Part shown: piece after piece, positions 22,047 to 33,845 of the stretch
Layout of the letters: the number at the start of each line of letters is the position of its first letter
Position numbering within the stretch: the first letter of the stretch is position 1
Origin: Cristatella mucedo
Taxonomy: Eukaryota; Bryozoa; Phylactolaemata; Cristatellidae
Assembly (NCBI GenBank): GCA_009760855.2
Contig: WPIO01000076.1
Span: 670,001 to 734,000 of the forward strand
Direction: 5' to 3'
DNA length: 64,000 nucleotides
The notes under the pieces: generated by a model
The model's input: only the letters and a program-made list of their open reading frames with translations
Database searches by the model: none
What the model was told of the DNA's origin: nothing
Translations under genes and position numbers: made by a program

Positions 22047-23170
22047 ATGCATTTCACAAACCTCACTATAGTGATTAAAGTCCGTGGAATAGGATATCGC
22101 TTTTACGCTGACGATACTCAGCTGTATTTGTCATTCAAACCGTCGGAATCTGTTGCAGCATCTGAGAAACTGAATGCTTGCCTAGCCGACACTCGATCCT
22201 GGACGTCGGAAAACATTATGAAACTAAATGACGATAAAACCGAACTTCTGCTCATAGGACACCCTAAGCGTGTGGCCTGATTAAAAGGCTTACCTCTTCT
22301 AATAGGTGATGCTATTGTGCGACCATCACCACGTGCTCGAAATTTAGCTGTCGTTTCAGACAGATGCCTCAATTTTAAAAGCTTTATTCAGAAGACTGCT
22401 TCTACAGCTAGCCATCATGTCCAATCCCTATCCAAGATTAGGAGCTGTCTTCCACAGTCGCTTACAAAAAATTTAAATAGCTCCTTAGTTCTATCTCGGT
22501 TTGGTTATTGTAATTCCCTTTTGGCTGGACAACCAAAGAAAGCAACTAGGCCACTGCAGCTGACTACGAATATGGCTGGAAGACTTAGGTCTGAAAGACA
22601 AGAAGTAAGTAAGACTTAAGTCTGTAAGACTTGAGTCTTGAGATACTTGAGATACTTCATCATCTTCAAGTCCCAGAGGTTTGAGCACTTGTCTCCTTTG
22701 CTAAAAGAGCTAGGATGGATTGAGCAGTTGATCAACGGATACAGAGCCAAGTATTTACGCTGACCCACAAGGCCCGCCACGGCTTGGCTCCTTTGTACCT
22801 AGCTGAACTGCTGCACCAGTTTCAGCCTCTTCGCGCCCTCAGGTCCTGTGCGGACAATAAATTAGCTGTTCCATTCCTCCGCTTAAAGACCGTTGGTGAC
22901 AGAAGCTTTAGCTCTGCAGGTCCTAGACAGTGGAACTCGCTTCCACAGTGCTTACGCAACGACAACTACTCTCCTGCTGCCGACTATGGCTCATCCTTTT
23001 CAGCGGTCCTGAGCTGCTACTTCCGTGCTACTAACTACCTAAACTGCTCTCCTGACTCTGCTATGCTTCCAACTTTCACCTCGTTGCGTGAGATGAAGTC
23101 TGATGGCTACCGAATGAGTACTGAAAGCCGCTTAGGCTACGAGTTCGCTGTAGAAAACTCTCCTGCGTAA
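22047..23170 (+). pseudogene. CR1/L2-type LINE ORF2, palm to C-terminus, broken
   Basis: Three successive frames on one strand. The first (22,047-22,280) has FYADDTQLYLSFKP, containing the YADD catalytic motif of reverse transcriptase, and MKLNDDKTELLLIG. The second (22,317-22,619) has LAVVSDRCLNFKSFIQK and SRFGYCNSLLAGQPKKATRPLQL. The third (22,784-23,170) has APLYLAELL and GDRSFSSAGPRQWNSLPQCLR, the usual LINE end. Frameshifts and an insertion-like stretch (22,600-22,750) separate them. Catalytic residues persist here, unlike at 26,295-26,918, but the element is truncated at its 5' side and cannot encode a full ORF2. The last 76 bases recur inverted at 63,925-64,000. Confidence 0.9.
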
Positions 23171-23518
23171 CATCCACATAGTCTTTATGATTTTGTGGAA
23201 TTACAGATGGAGATACATGTTACATGTTTTATCGATTTTAGATATCGACAAATGTAGGCAGGCATTTACCGAAGGACCATCGATGACCGCCCCCCCCCAG
23301 AAAATTCTCGATCGGTCAATGCTATCAAGCTAAAACAAATTTCTTGCCCTTAACGAAATTTCGTCGCACCACTCGCAGACTTACTAAAGCCAGATGCACA
23401 TATTTCACTAAACGCGCGAGCCGCCTATTCTCGTGAGTTCATTCTCGCTGAAAAGATCGATCGATGCAGCCTGATACAACTGCTCCATAAATGTTGTCCC
23501 CTCGTCCGCGATCCAGCT

Positions 23519-23990
23519 TTAACAACACTTGCCCGCCTCCGGACTGAAGCGCCATACATCGCTCGCGCTCACGAGGGGCACACTGTACGGCGAATGCATC
23601 CGGTCACAGCTGAATATTCGCCGCCGCTGACACCGTCGAATCATCAAAAGATGCCTCTGCTCTCCCTCACGTACTGGTCGGTATATCAAAGCCAGCGTAA
23701 GATTGACGTCCGCCACTGACCGACCGACCGGCCGCGAGCGCTCGCCTGCTGCTGTACTCAATGGCCGCGACGTTGTGTACTGGGACCGCTTTACTCCGGG
23801 GTGAAGGTGACCATTATGGTCAGGCCGGCTTATCAACCGCTGCCATGTACGAGATTAGTTGAGCGCGGAGGAGAAGTTTTGTGAGCCCAATCTCGCCGCT
23901 GCTGCCGCTACTTTTGCCGGGGCGCGGCGGCTGCTGCTGGCTGCTGCTCCGAGAGTCAGCTCCAGCTGGCGCCAATCGTAGCATCTCCAA
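23519..23990. other. GC- and CpG-rich block, left arm
   Basis: Rich in CpG, with gctgctg runs near 23,890-23,960. A segment (ggtcaggc-cggcttatcaaccgctgcc...agattag) is related to 25,650-25,720, so two related GC-rich modules lie 1.8 kb apart. A 105-codon frame (minus strand 23,519-23,836) follows from base composition and is not called as a gene. Confidence 0.5.
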
Positions 23991-24186
23991 TATATTTTAA
24001 GAAATTTCAATTGCCGTAATTTGACTTTTTTTACTCAATGCAGATTTGTCAGCAGCACGAACTGAGTGCTAATCATAGAGCTTAGTTACGCCGCTTACTT
24101 ACGCCGCCGCGCCAGTTGTTAATCCCGCCGAAGTTGAGTTCGGTGCCGACTGGTTCGTTAGTCTGATGAAAGGTGTCTCTTTTCAA

Positions 24187-24345
<159 letters not shown>

Positions 24346-24489
24346 CACTTTACAGATGCTGCATATAAAGCAATACCAAACGTTTGGTGGTAGCATCCGC
24401 AAGCTGCAGGCGTAGTATAAGCCGGTACACACACACGAAATAACCACGCTATTCCTGTTGTTTATTGAGCATGCTACCAATAACCTTTC

Positions 24490-24690
24490 GATCGCGGTTT
24501 CTTCGTAGCAAATGTAAAGTGCCTAGAAAGAGATTGAGTTCTCTGAGGGTGCGATGTCAAATTCGTTATAATTATTACTGTTATTATTATTATGGACTAA
24601 TTACAAAGACCCACCAAATGCTGTAATAAAAAGGTGCATTGTAAGCTTCTTTTTAAATCGTGTCCCCAGATTCAAATAGATGACATTACA
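24490..24690 (-). repeat. (AAT)n-anchored interspersed repeat, reverse orientation
   Basis: Core at 24,515-24,560 (gtaaagtgcctagaaagagattgagttctctgagggtgc), then attattattatt, followed by ttacaaagacccaccaaatgctgtaataaa. With 24,187-24,345 it makes two head-to-head members. Confidence 0.7.
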
Positions 24691-24969
24691 GCTCGCTAAG
24701 ATAACCTCGTAGGAATTACGCCTGCAACCCGCCACATATACGAAAAATGTTGAATGAATCTCATTGACTCGCCCGAGACATGCCGGTCCGGCATGGTCCG
24801 GCCGGTCCGGCATGTAAAACCACGAATTCAAGGCTGAGCGTATTCAAAGCACCGGCCGGTGCTTGTGCTGAATCTGAAGGTTTGTCTGTCGTGCTTGTCT
24901 GTCTGAAGGCACGTGCGTGCACGGAAGCGCAGCGTACGGCGATCTGACACGTGTACTGTTGCTGTTGCC

Positions 24970-25050
24970 CCCAGGGTCTTAGCCCTGGGGTACGGTGCTC
25001 GCTCGTCATGACCAGGGTCGCTCGTTCGAGTCCTGCATTTGGCGATCCTA
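24970..25050 (+). repeat. tRNA-derived SINE head
   Basis: A box cttagccctggggtacggtgc (24,978-24,998) and B box cgttcgagtcctgc (25,023-25,036), with tail atttggcgatcc as in the 10,046 SINE. cccccagggtcttagccctggggt can also form a hairpin. Confidence 0.65.
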
Positions 25051-25099
25051 TAACGGCACGCCCCACTCGGTGGCTATGGCCTTTAAGGCTCTCCGGCCG

Positions 25100-25760
25100 A
25101 CATATAAATGAGCCTGTTGAATGAGCTAACCGGTTGCCGAGGCTTGTCCTCCAGTGATTCCTCTTACTCCTCCTTCTCCTTCTAACCTTCTAACCTTCGC
25201 CTCGCCTCGCTCCTCCCGACTCCTTCTCCTTCTACCATATCCCCTCGCCTCGCTCCTCCCGAATTCTGGCGGTGAGCGTTCGGCGGCGCTCGCCTGCGAG
25301 TTCGCGCGTCTCCGTCTGCGACGCCACAAAACTGCAAATACTCAGCGGATTTTACGCTCTCTTTTTTACTGAAAGCCTGAACGGCTGTCATGGCGCATGC
25401 GCAGATGTCGCATAGGCGACAGATTTCGAAATACTCAGCTGAGTCACAAGAGGACAGAGAGTCGAGAAAAGCAAAGTAGCTTTGAAATACCAGCATAGGA
25501 CGGCTTGAGCAAAAAAGTATGCTGTTTTTGTAAGAATCGCTGAAGTAAATGGGGGCAAATGGCGGATTGCTCGCTGCTGCAGTTCTCAAACCCGCGACGC
25601 GAGTCGTGGACTGCGAGCGCTTCACTCGAGGAGGGGTAGGGTGAGACCGTTGAGGTCAGGTTGGGTTATCAATCGCTGCCACTTACTAGATTAGGTAAGC
25701 GCGGCGGCGGAGAAGCCGCGCGGCTCACAATTGATGAGAGCTTTGTCGCTTTTGGACTGG
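25100..25760 (+). promoter_or_regulatory. CpG-rich promoter-like module
   Basis: It contains a pyrimidine-rich minisatellite (ctccttctccttcta and cgcctcgctcctccc repeated, 25,155-25,260), and then GCGCATGCGC (25,393-25,402), which fits the NRF-1 consensus. The palindrome actcagctgagt (25,433-25,444) overlaps an AP-1-type TGAGTCA (25,440-25,446). A donor-like TTAG|gtaagc lies near 25,693. This combination resembles an animal CpG promoter with a first exon, or the 5' region of a LINE. No coding exon is recognised downstream. The related block at 23,830-23,870 has lost the donor GT. Confidence 0.4.
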
Positions 25761-25955
25761 CCTGTGTGCCACAAATGTCAAATGCCGCTCTTCCGATTGA
25801 TTTTAATCCGTCGTTAATTCTGGGCTGGTCATTCAGTTTGGAGGAGACTCACGAACTAGCCACTTAAATTGCCTGCGAAAGTTCTCATCAAATCCGCCAA
25901 TCGTAAAGTTAGTTGAGATTCTGATCATATTAATATAGGGAAATAAGCGGAGTGA

Positions 25956-26306
25956 ATGAAGGGAGCTCGTAGTCAAAATTCGAATGAGCAACGTGATAGA
26001 TTCATTGAAAGTAGTTTTCTGCTTTCCAAAACTTGGTTGACGCCTTGTTCTAGTAGCTGTATATCTGAGACCACTCCACCCGGGTTCCCATTCTATCAGT
26101 CCATGCGTTCTGACAAGGTTCGTGGCGGGGTTGCAATTGTTGTTCGCGACTCGTTTGGCTATAAGACTTGTAGTTTTTCGCATGGGCCATCATTTGAATC
26201 AGTTGCAATCAGGTCTTTATCAAAGACAATGCCTCCCACTGTTGTGATATGCCAACCTCCTTCTGGCTGTCTAAACTGGTTCATAGAGGAGTCTTCAGAG
26301 TTCTTT
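25956..26306 (+). pseudogene. LINE APE-type endonuclease fragment
   Basis: Reads FLLSKTWLTP (for LTETWL), ISETTPPGFPFYQSMRSDKVRGGVAIVVRDSFG, SFESVAIR, TVVICQPPSG and FIEESSEFF. This is the order of the apurinic-like endonuclease domain of CR1/L2 LINEs (TETWL, ppGy, GGGVAI-, YRPPg). The catalytic glutamate of TETWL is replaced by lysine, and VYRPP has become VICQPP. It ends at a microhomology with the opposite-strand RT fragment. Counterpart: 60,789-61,140 (-). Confidence 0.8.
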
Positions 26307-26918
26307 AACAGGAGATATGCTGGCAGAGCCAATTTTGAGCGTCAGCATTTCCAATTTCTGAATCACACTGGGTTTGCCCATAACTAGTAAGTTAGTTGTA
26401 TTATCGTTTAGTTTAAAAAAGTTTGCTGCCATCCATGTGCGGATGTCATCAATACATGGAGCAAGTGAGTTGAGAGAATTCGAGGTGCTCGAAGGCTGGG
26501 AGGGATCAAAGCAAAGGTACAACTAAGTGTCCTCCGCATAGAAGTCAAAGCCTAGATTGTGCATGGAAATCACATCAGCAAGAAGGAGAGTATAAACCGT
26601 TAAAAGAACCGGACCTAGCACGGAGCCTTGAGGAACCCCGTATTTCAGAGGTACGTCAGATGATCTTTGTCCATTCACGTCAATACTCTGGAGTCTCCCA
26701 CTGAGATAGGACCTGAACCACTGCAGAGCAGTGCCAGTGATGCCCAGGCGAGATGAGAGGCGCTCTAGAAGAACTTTGTGATCGATTGTATCAAAAGCAG
26801 CCGAAAGATCGAGCAAAACAAGCAGAGACACTCTACCCATGTCTGCATTCCTAAGTAGATCGTTATATACCCTAAGCAATGCTGACTCTGTGGAGAGATT
26901 AGCTCTAAATTTATCTAT
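26295..26918 (-). pseudogene. LINE reverse transcriptase fragment with mutated catalytic motif
   Basis: Minus strand: DKFRANLSTESALLRVYNDLL, LLVLLDLSAAFDTIDHKVLL, WFRSYLSGRLQ, YGVPQGSVLGPVLLTVYT, then FDFYAEDT-stop-LYLCF, IRTWMAANF-KLND and SPVKEL. These are fingers/palm motifs of CR1/L2 reverse transcriptase. The catalytic YADD reads YAED, and the next Q codon is TAG, so the enzyme is dead. The right-arm copy (60,177-60,801) reads SVAFDT but keeps FLKLNDD, whereas this copy keeps SAAFDT but reads FFKLNDN: each arm has drifted independently. It abuts the endonuclease fragment tail to tail. Confidence 0.92.
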
Positions 26919-26919
26919 G

Positions 26920-27361
26920 AATCTACTTCCCGATCTAGCTAAGCATTTTCAATTTGTTTTTATTGTTTGGTAATTAATTTCCACCGTCTTACTTATTTTG
27001 ATATTTGCTTAGTTTGTTGTTTAGATTTCAAAATTTATACGGCAACTTATTTAATAACGGCCACCCATAACTAACACTGACAGCGGTAACTTCCTGCTAG
27101 GCTGCCAGGTCACTTGCCGAGATTGTTCTCATCCTAATGTATGTTATTAGCCAATGCTTCAATGTTCGCTAACACCGCAGACGTGTCTATGATGTAAGGC
27201 ACAGCCCACTGCTGAACCAGAGCAAGCTTCCGATAGAGACCTGAGTTGACTTAAATACTTACATGCCAGACGTAAGCTTGCATTCGTATACCTCCTTTCC
27301 TTGATTTGAATGGGGCCTAACATTCCTTTGTCCGCGATGTACGTCGTTTAGAGTTATATTC
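26920..27361 (+). repeat. Repeat family D, outer left-arm copy
   Basis: Runs from gaatctacttcccgatctagc to gtttagagttatattc. Contains tgttcgctaacaccgcagacg and ttacatgccagacgtaagc, as in the copies inside units A-C (opposite strand). Confidence 0.7.
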
Positions 27362-27601
27362 GTGTATTCATGTCAGACGCAAAGCTCCGTTTCGCAAGCT
27401 GTTCTCATACTAAGGGCTTAGACTGATACTACTACACTAGCTCAGGCACTAATAAACCATATACACATTGACCTAATGCCAATATAAAAATGAGGCTGCA
27501 TTAGTACGATACAAAACATTAGCTGCTTTGAAAGCCTAATTGGTGTAGAGGCCGAAGAGTGTAGCAGGTATAATCACAGCTTGCAGTTGGAAATTACGGA
27601 T

Positions 27602-27676
27602 AGCTCACTGCGGGATTCGAAGTCGCGACCTCGGTCGGAAAGAGTGGTCACTTTACCATCTGGGCTTAGCTCGGCG
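27602..27676 (-). repeat. tRNA-derived SINE or tRNA pseudogene, left arm
   Basis: Minus strand: gccgagctaagcccagatggtaaagtg (A box) and gtcgcgacttcgaatcccgc (B box, matching GGTTCGAATCC except at two positions), with about tRNA-like spacing. The acceptor stem does not pair convincingly. Confidence 0.65.
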
Positions 27677-27699
27677 ATCTTTTAAAGACTTGCATGTGG

Positions 27700-28480
27700 G
27701 TTTGTATTGAAACTACCACAAGGGCAGGCTTCCTAGTATACAAACGTGCAAACTTCGATAAAAAACACTCTTATCATTTCCGTAGATTCTCCGCACGAAA
27801 CCATAGTGCAAAAGTCAAACATTCTAATCTGTAGCATTGCCCTTACACATGAATTAAGAGCTAACTACCTGACTTAAGAGTCCAGATCTTATTCAGGGAA
27901 ATCGGCTACAGTACAATTTCAACGGTTTCCTAATTATCCTGGTTGGCGTCAATAACATTTTGGACAAGACTTGCTTGCCTCGCTAAGCAGGACAACTTTC
28001 ACATGTTAAGCTAGTGATGAGTAGGTCGTTCATATACAATGTGTACGTGTATATATACACACGTATTCTTTTTGAAATGCCTAGAATGACCAAAGATGCG
28101 CGCTGGGGGACCTAATGTAGGAACGATCCACCATGCTTCCCTTGCAGTACGTGTAAAGTGCCTTGAGGGAGACCGATTTTCTGAGGATGAATTACAGATT
28201 AAAAAGATTATTGTTGCAATATAACTACTAAACTGATACGGCCCTGGTTACGGGACTGCTACAGGAAATCGTACAAAGTACTTTACCTAAGTCTGCTCCA
28301 TAAAATGACTCAGCTAGAGATGGAGTGATCGGCCTGAACAAATGGAATGGGTACTGCTTTGACGGTGACACTGAGCGGGGGAAATGGCTATTATGGTGTC
28401 CAGTGAAATTAGCTGCTGCTGATCTGCTACACTTAGAAAATAACACACACCCTCATCCTGGAGTCTTACTGCTATCGTCG
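27700..28480. other. Non-coding DNA plus decayed AAT-family repeat
   Basis: 27,700-28,120 shows nothing recognisable except a 14-bp AT palindrome at 28,047-28,060. From 28,140 the sequence carries AAT-family core in reverse (tgtaaagtgccttgagggagaccgattttctgagg) and an internal family segment to about 28,450. A 72-codon frame (28,228-28,446, minus) lies inside the repeat and is not called as a gene. Confidence 0.45.
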
Positions 28481-28749
28481 TATAGGCTTCTCATGTCAAT
28501 ATAAAAAAAGGCTTTTAGAAAGGATGCCATTTTACATTGAAGACAACAATAAAAAAGTCACAATATTTATTCTTAATAAAAATTACTTCCAGGCTACCAT
28601 GATCGTATAGGTATACTTTCCTTAGCATCATATCTGCAAGAGAACATATTTCAAGAAACTAAAGCTCTTCTCAACTCTCGTGGTTTTTAGTCAATTTACA
28701 TTTGCGACAGAGCAAAGATTTTTTGCAATACAGTTCTTCCTGGTAAAAT

Positions 28750-28930
28750 AAATAATAATAATAACACACTTGATACAGCACCCTCAGATACTCGACCTCT
28801 TTTTAGGCCCTTTACGTTTGCGGCAAAAGAAACACGATCGAATGGTGAGTGCTATCATATTTGATAAACAATATGAATAGCATGGTTAGAGGCGACATTC
28901 ACAGGGTTAGTATGCAAGTATGGTTTGTGA
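28750..28930 (+). repeat. (AAT)n-anchored interspersed repeat next to unit B
   Basis: aataataataataacacacttgatacagcaccctcagatactcgacctctttttaggccctttac, split here only by one-base differences from the family core. It lies just upstream of the unit B boundary at 28,953. Confidence 0.7.
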
Positions 28931-29122
28931 CAACATGCAGCAGTGTCAGCACGAGCGTGCACTCAAAAGACGAATCACAAGGACCAACTCAATGCTGTCA
29001 TTAACATAGGCGTTTATAATTTTTCCTAATGTGGTCAAGTCAGGAGATAGCCTGATGCAAGTGAGTTCGAGGCTTTGCAAGCGTACGAACTAGATGCACT
29101 GCCTCCAAATTATTTTAGGTTT

Positions 29123-29557
29123 TCACGAGATATAAGTAATAGTTTTATTTCGAAAAGCGGGTGGTACAATGCTTAGCCTAGTGGCGGAGTTGATCTGACT
29201 GGTAGTCCGGAGCCAAAGAATGAAGTGACCTAAACCTTTGCGATAAAACCTTGAAGTCGCTCTTCTGCTTGACTGGTAGCCAGCCCAGGTCGTCGAAAGG
29301 TGGTGTGATATGGCCATTGCGACGCTCACAACAGCGAGCCTAGCTACACAGTTTTGCACCAGCTATAAGTGCCTAGTTGCAAGTGCCGGTAGGCGAGCAA
29401 GCAGTGAATTACAGAAGTCAAGACGGGTTGTCACAAAAGCACGGATTGACTTAGATGTATTATCCCTATCTAAGCAAACACGATATTTAGCGATGCTATG
29501 TTGCCGAAAGTTGCCAGATTTGATTGTAGAGCTGATGTTCTTCAACTGAAATAGCAC
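29123..29557 (-). pseudogene. LINE C-terminal fragment (unit B)
   Basis: Copy of 350-784 with the same frameshift. It reads AFVTTRLDFCNSLLARLP, which is closer to the LINE consensus (AFVT) than the A copy (AVVT). Confidence 0.85.
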
Positions 29558-32500
29558 TCAGCTTGTAATTATAACCAAACTACTATGCTATGTGCGCCAA
29601 GAATTTATTTAACAACAAAATGCAGCATTCAAATTCACTCTGGTCTTAACATTGGGCGAGATTCCGAAGTTTCAAAAGGTTTCTTTGAAGCGAAGCTACG
29701 ATGCATTGTGTGTCTTCAATTCTTATCTTCCTTGTTAACGGCAGTCGGGTTACGAAAAAACCAATGGGAAACGTTCTTTTCGCCTCATCATCTACAGAGT
29801 ATCAAAAGTATCGCAACGATCACTTTGTCATGAAAACACAACGACAGCGTATTCACCTGACAGGTACGCATCATTAGCAGCATACTGTGAAACGCCTGAT
29901 AAACTAACTACATTACGGTACGTTGAATAGCTTAGACTCTCTTCAGCGATGGGAATAAAGGCATCATATCCTGTTTGAGTAGGAATCAATCATTGAATAC
30001 CCCTATTTCAATTAACTCTCATGGTGAAAAGTCTAGAAAACAGTCTCACAAGTATATTCAAAGAATCGCCATCGACCCATAATGTTTGCCAATTTCGGAA
30101 TGATCGCTAGCCAATAAATACAAAATTCAACTGAAGCAATATACACCTGCAGATTTTCGAGAAATCCTAATTAAATCATTAACCTAGTTCAATGCCAGCT
30201 GATGTCATATTACCAGAATACACTGCATTTCATCCCTTGCAAGGTCTTTATGTAAATTTTCAAGTGTGTACCAAACAATATGCCTTTCCTTCATTAGTAT
30301 AGGCAGCAACTGATATAGTGAATCGCCAATAACCGCTCCTTTGAAATGCTAAAGCTGATATTGATTACTTGAAGTTTATATCAATTCAGTGCTTGTCTGA
30401 AATTCTCAAAAGAATATTACAATCAACTGTAAGACCAGTTTGACGATTTACCACTGATTCTCGTACTTAGGCACGTTTCTCAATTAACAACTAAGGCAGT
30501 ATAAAAAATAGGCTGCAATGTGTCAACGGATAGCGATGTTGCCTCGATTCTGTAGCTAGCTTCACTTATTAATGCATTCTTACCTTTTCCGAGTCTTTTA
30601 CTCTACGTTTTGGAACTTGTAGCCGAGCTTTTGCCTTCTATGGTGAATAGCTAAAGTTTTTTTATGTAACTAAAAGTCGCCAATGTATAAATGGAGACAA
30701 TTAAAGTGCATACTAACCATACTTTGCCTAATTCTATGTAGAGGTCATTGCTATTGCTTATTCACAATAGTTTGCAGGTATGAGTGCCACTGTGATTACC
30801 AAGCTTAAGGTGCGGTATTACTATAGTACCGCCAATTCATGCTAGCCAATAGTTATCAACTGAGTAGCTTTTATTTCGCGATACATGGCTAGCAAGTTGA
30901 CCCATATAAGGCCACGATAAACCATTCTCGCTGGGTGTAAAGGTCACGTCTCTGAGAACACATTTTATTTACGAGCACTTAGCGGGCTGAAATTGACCAC
31001 TCACGATTACCAATTACTACCCTACTTAGTAGTAATTACTACCCAATTATTACCTCCGAAAAGTTAGTTTTCTAAAAAAAAACTTTGCAAATCTCATTAC
31101 CCACCAAACCAATAAATCTCATTTTACAAAAATCAGTTGAAATATAGGAAATAATAAATAATTTTTGAAATATATTACTCCATCACAGTATTGTGTTATG
31201 CAGGTATAGCTCCACATCAATTCATATTATCAGGTGACGTGGATTTGAAGTTAGCTTTTATATGTATAACTACTACTAGCATTGTAAACTGCAATGCATT
31301 TTCATGTGCTAGCATTAGTGCTAGCTGCATTAAAACTTACCGTGGTATCCGATCATCAGGCTTTCCCAGCAATTGATCAAGTTAGTCTTAAACACTTAAG
31401 ATCATCGTCCCAGGTCATTAACCATTTATTATGTAGAATAATAATAACACAATTGTATAGTAACTTTTTACAACTAAATCTCTTTTGAGACAAGTTACAG
31501 ATGCTGTATGTAAAACAGTAGACAATGATTTTTGTGGTAAATTTGACAATTAGCTGGCACAGTGTAAGCAGGAACTTGTGCACGAAGGACATCTCTCAAA
31601 GACCTACCAAATGCTATAATAAACATCAGCGTTTAAAGCTTATTTTTAAAATTATCGCTTTAGAATATCCATTAACACTGTTAAATTCAGTGCATGACCA
31701 TTAGATTTCACAACGCTGCAAATAGTAGGGAGGAAACTAAGTCTGAAAGTTGTTCCTTATTGTAGAGCTTATCGTAAACCACATAGGACTTATGAAAAGT
31801 CGAGTTACGACAATTTTTTCGATCGCAATCTATTTCGGAAGTTGGGGGCTGACTATAGATTATATTTTGCTCAGTTCGCTGTAGACGCGAAATAACTAGG
31901 AAAACAAGGAATTATAATCTCTCTGCCATTGATATCAATCGCTATTCGAAAACCTTCAGAGATTTGAAAAGCTTAATATAACTTTACAGGCCATTTCGAA
32001 ATACTGGCCAAAGCCAAATGACTCTTTTGAAATCAGTCTGTAAAGTTCTATTCGTGAGGTGATTTAAAGGTAACATAAATTTTTTTCAAGTACTAATTAT
32101 GTAAGTTCTCTTTATAGATGCTGCTCTCAGAACAGAATCAATATCCTTATTCAACTCGTCAAATACGGATAGCTCTGCCTAATATTCTAAACCGCGTTCA
32201 ATGAAAGCTTATCTTTTATTAACCTGAACAGAATGCTCCCCTTTAATTGTATTGCGATTGGGCTTAGTATGGTATTTCTACTTAACGCATGAAATTGATT
32301 CATTCGAATAGATAGCAAAAGATATCGTGAATCACCAACGACTGCTCGTTTGAAATACTAGTATTACGCGGTACTTGAAGTTATAATTATTCAATGTAGC
32401 TGTTAAATTCTCCAAACTAAATAATTCAAATGTATTGTATGAGTTAGTTTGACGGCTTGTAACTGACTCTAATATTTAGGCATTAATTTCAATCAACGAC

Positions 32501-32942
32501 TAAGGCTAGTATGCTCACTAAGACATGTACACTATCGAGTGATTTATTCGCTCTGCTTATCAAGGCAGCCCCATACGTCGAGCAATCAAATTTATTTGCG
32601 TGATTGTGTACGTTACCCATTCCCTTTTTCTAATAGCAAAATAGCTCCTTAAGTGGATTTTACCTAATGCCAAGAGAGCAACTCAAGCAGTGAGATTGAA
32701 GCGATAACTCCTATCGGCGGTTTGCTTAATTTCTTATACGACTACTTAGTCTACTGAAGCATTTTTATACAATCTTTCTCTGAAACGAGTTGCTTTTATT
32801 AAACTAATTAAGGCATTTGGCTCTAGTACTGCTAATTTATGCTAGCCAACAGTTCTTTAAGTGAGTAGCTTAGACGGTGGTAGTTGATTACTAGCAAACA
32901 TGGCCTACCTCCATTAAGCAACATTTCACTATTCTTTACTCA

Positions 32943-33191
32943 GTGGTTCGCATGGCTAAGAACGATCGTGATTCACATGTGCTGTGCCTCCAGAAAGAGG
33001 CTCGTTTTGATCAAAATTCATCCTCTTTAATTCCGAAAGATGAGACTGCTTTGTTGTCTAGAATGACGTTAAATTCTCATAGACCGCTTACTAAGGTAAT
33101 ATTTACTACAGTCAGCCGAGACATTGAAGACCTATTCAATATTTTCAACGGAGAAGTCAATCACAACATTGTGTTTTCCAGTTTTAGTTAA
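32943..33191 (+). CDS. Unrecognised 82-codon open frame (unit B)
   Basis: Identical in translation to 4,175-4,423. The reservations given there apply. Confidence 0.2.
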   Translation: MVRMAKNDRDSHVLCLQKEARFDQNSSSLIPKDETALLSRMTLNSHRPLTKVIFTTVSRDIEDLFNIFNGEVNHNIVFSSFS

Positions 33192-33845
33192 ATGTCAAAT
33201 AATAATGTGGTTGGTTTCTGGTGATCAAAGTTTAGTTAATTGTCAGGTTTGTAACGACCACTGGCGATGTAAGCTTCAGTGTAATTTCAAGTACTAGAAT
33301 TACTAATTTATACGTTAAACCTTTCCAACGTGAGGCTAGCATTGCCATTCGATGGCAAGCCTTAACTGGCATTACTAAGGGAACTGATTATCAGGCTTAC
33401 CCAGGAACTAATCAAGTAATTATTGGTCTTATCGTTTAGGCCAAAATATAATGCAACAGAAAATAATTATGCTTACATATCTAGCATTTGTTTAGTCAAC
33501 ATACTGAAGTTCATCATTCAAAATCTCTTAACCTCGTAGTATTGATTAAATAATATGATCCCGGACGATAGTTGGAACCCGATATGAATGGATAATCCCT
33601 CGATCGCAATTAGGCACCTTTTTCACCAGTAGAATGACATATTTATTTGAGTGTGAAGCAAATCCCCTTTGTAGACCTATTTTACAACGTCGTACAATGG
33701 GAGATTATGATGCATCTGTAAAATGGTAGGCTTCAAGGTACAATGGTGCAGTTTTTTTGACAAAGCCAGCACGCACCATCGTACTGGATTAGTGAACTGC
33801 TATTTAAAAAACTCTTTGCCAACACCCTCTGGTTTCGCATGACAA

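Noticed and set aside
23519-23836. 105-codon minus-strand frame in a GC-rich block
   Set aside because: Composition-driven; partly shared with a related non-coding block at 25.65 kb.
25182-25625. 147-codon frame in the CpG-rich block (mirrored at 61,471-61,914)
   Set aside because: Open because of GC-rich, stop-poor composition; minisatellite translation; no family resemblance.
27602-27676. Functional tRNA gene
   Set aside because: A and B boxes are good, but the acceptor and anticodon stems do not pair, so it is treated as a SINE head or pseudogene.
28047-28060. 14-bp AT palindrome gtgtatatatacac
   Set aside because: Expected by chance in AT-rich DNA; no array or conserved context.
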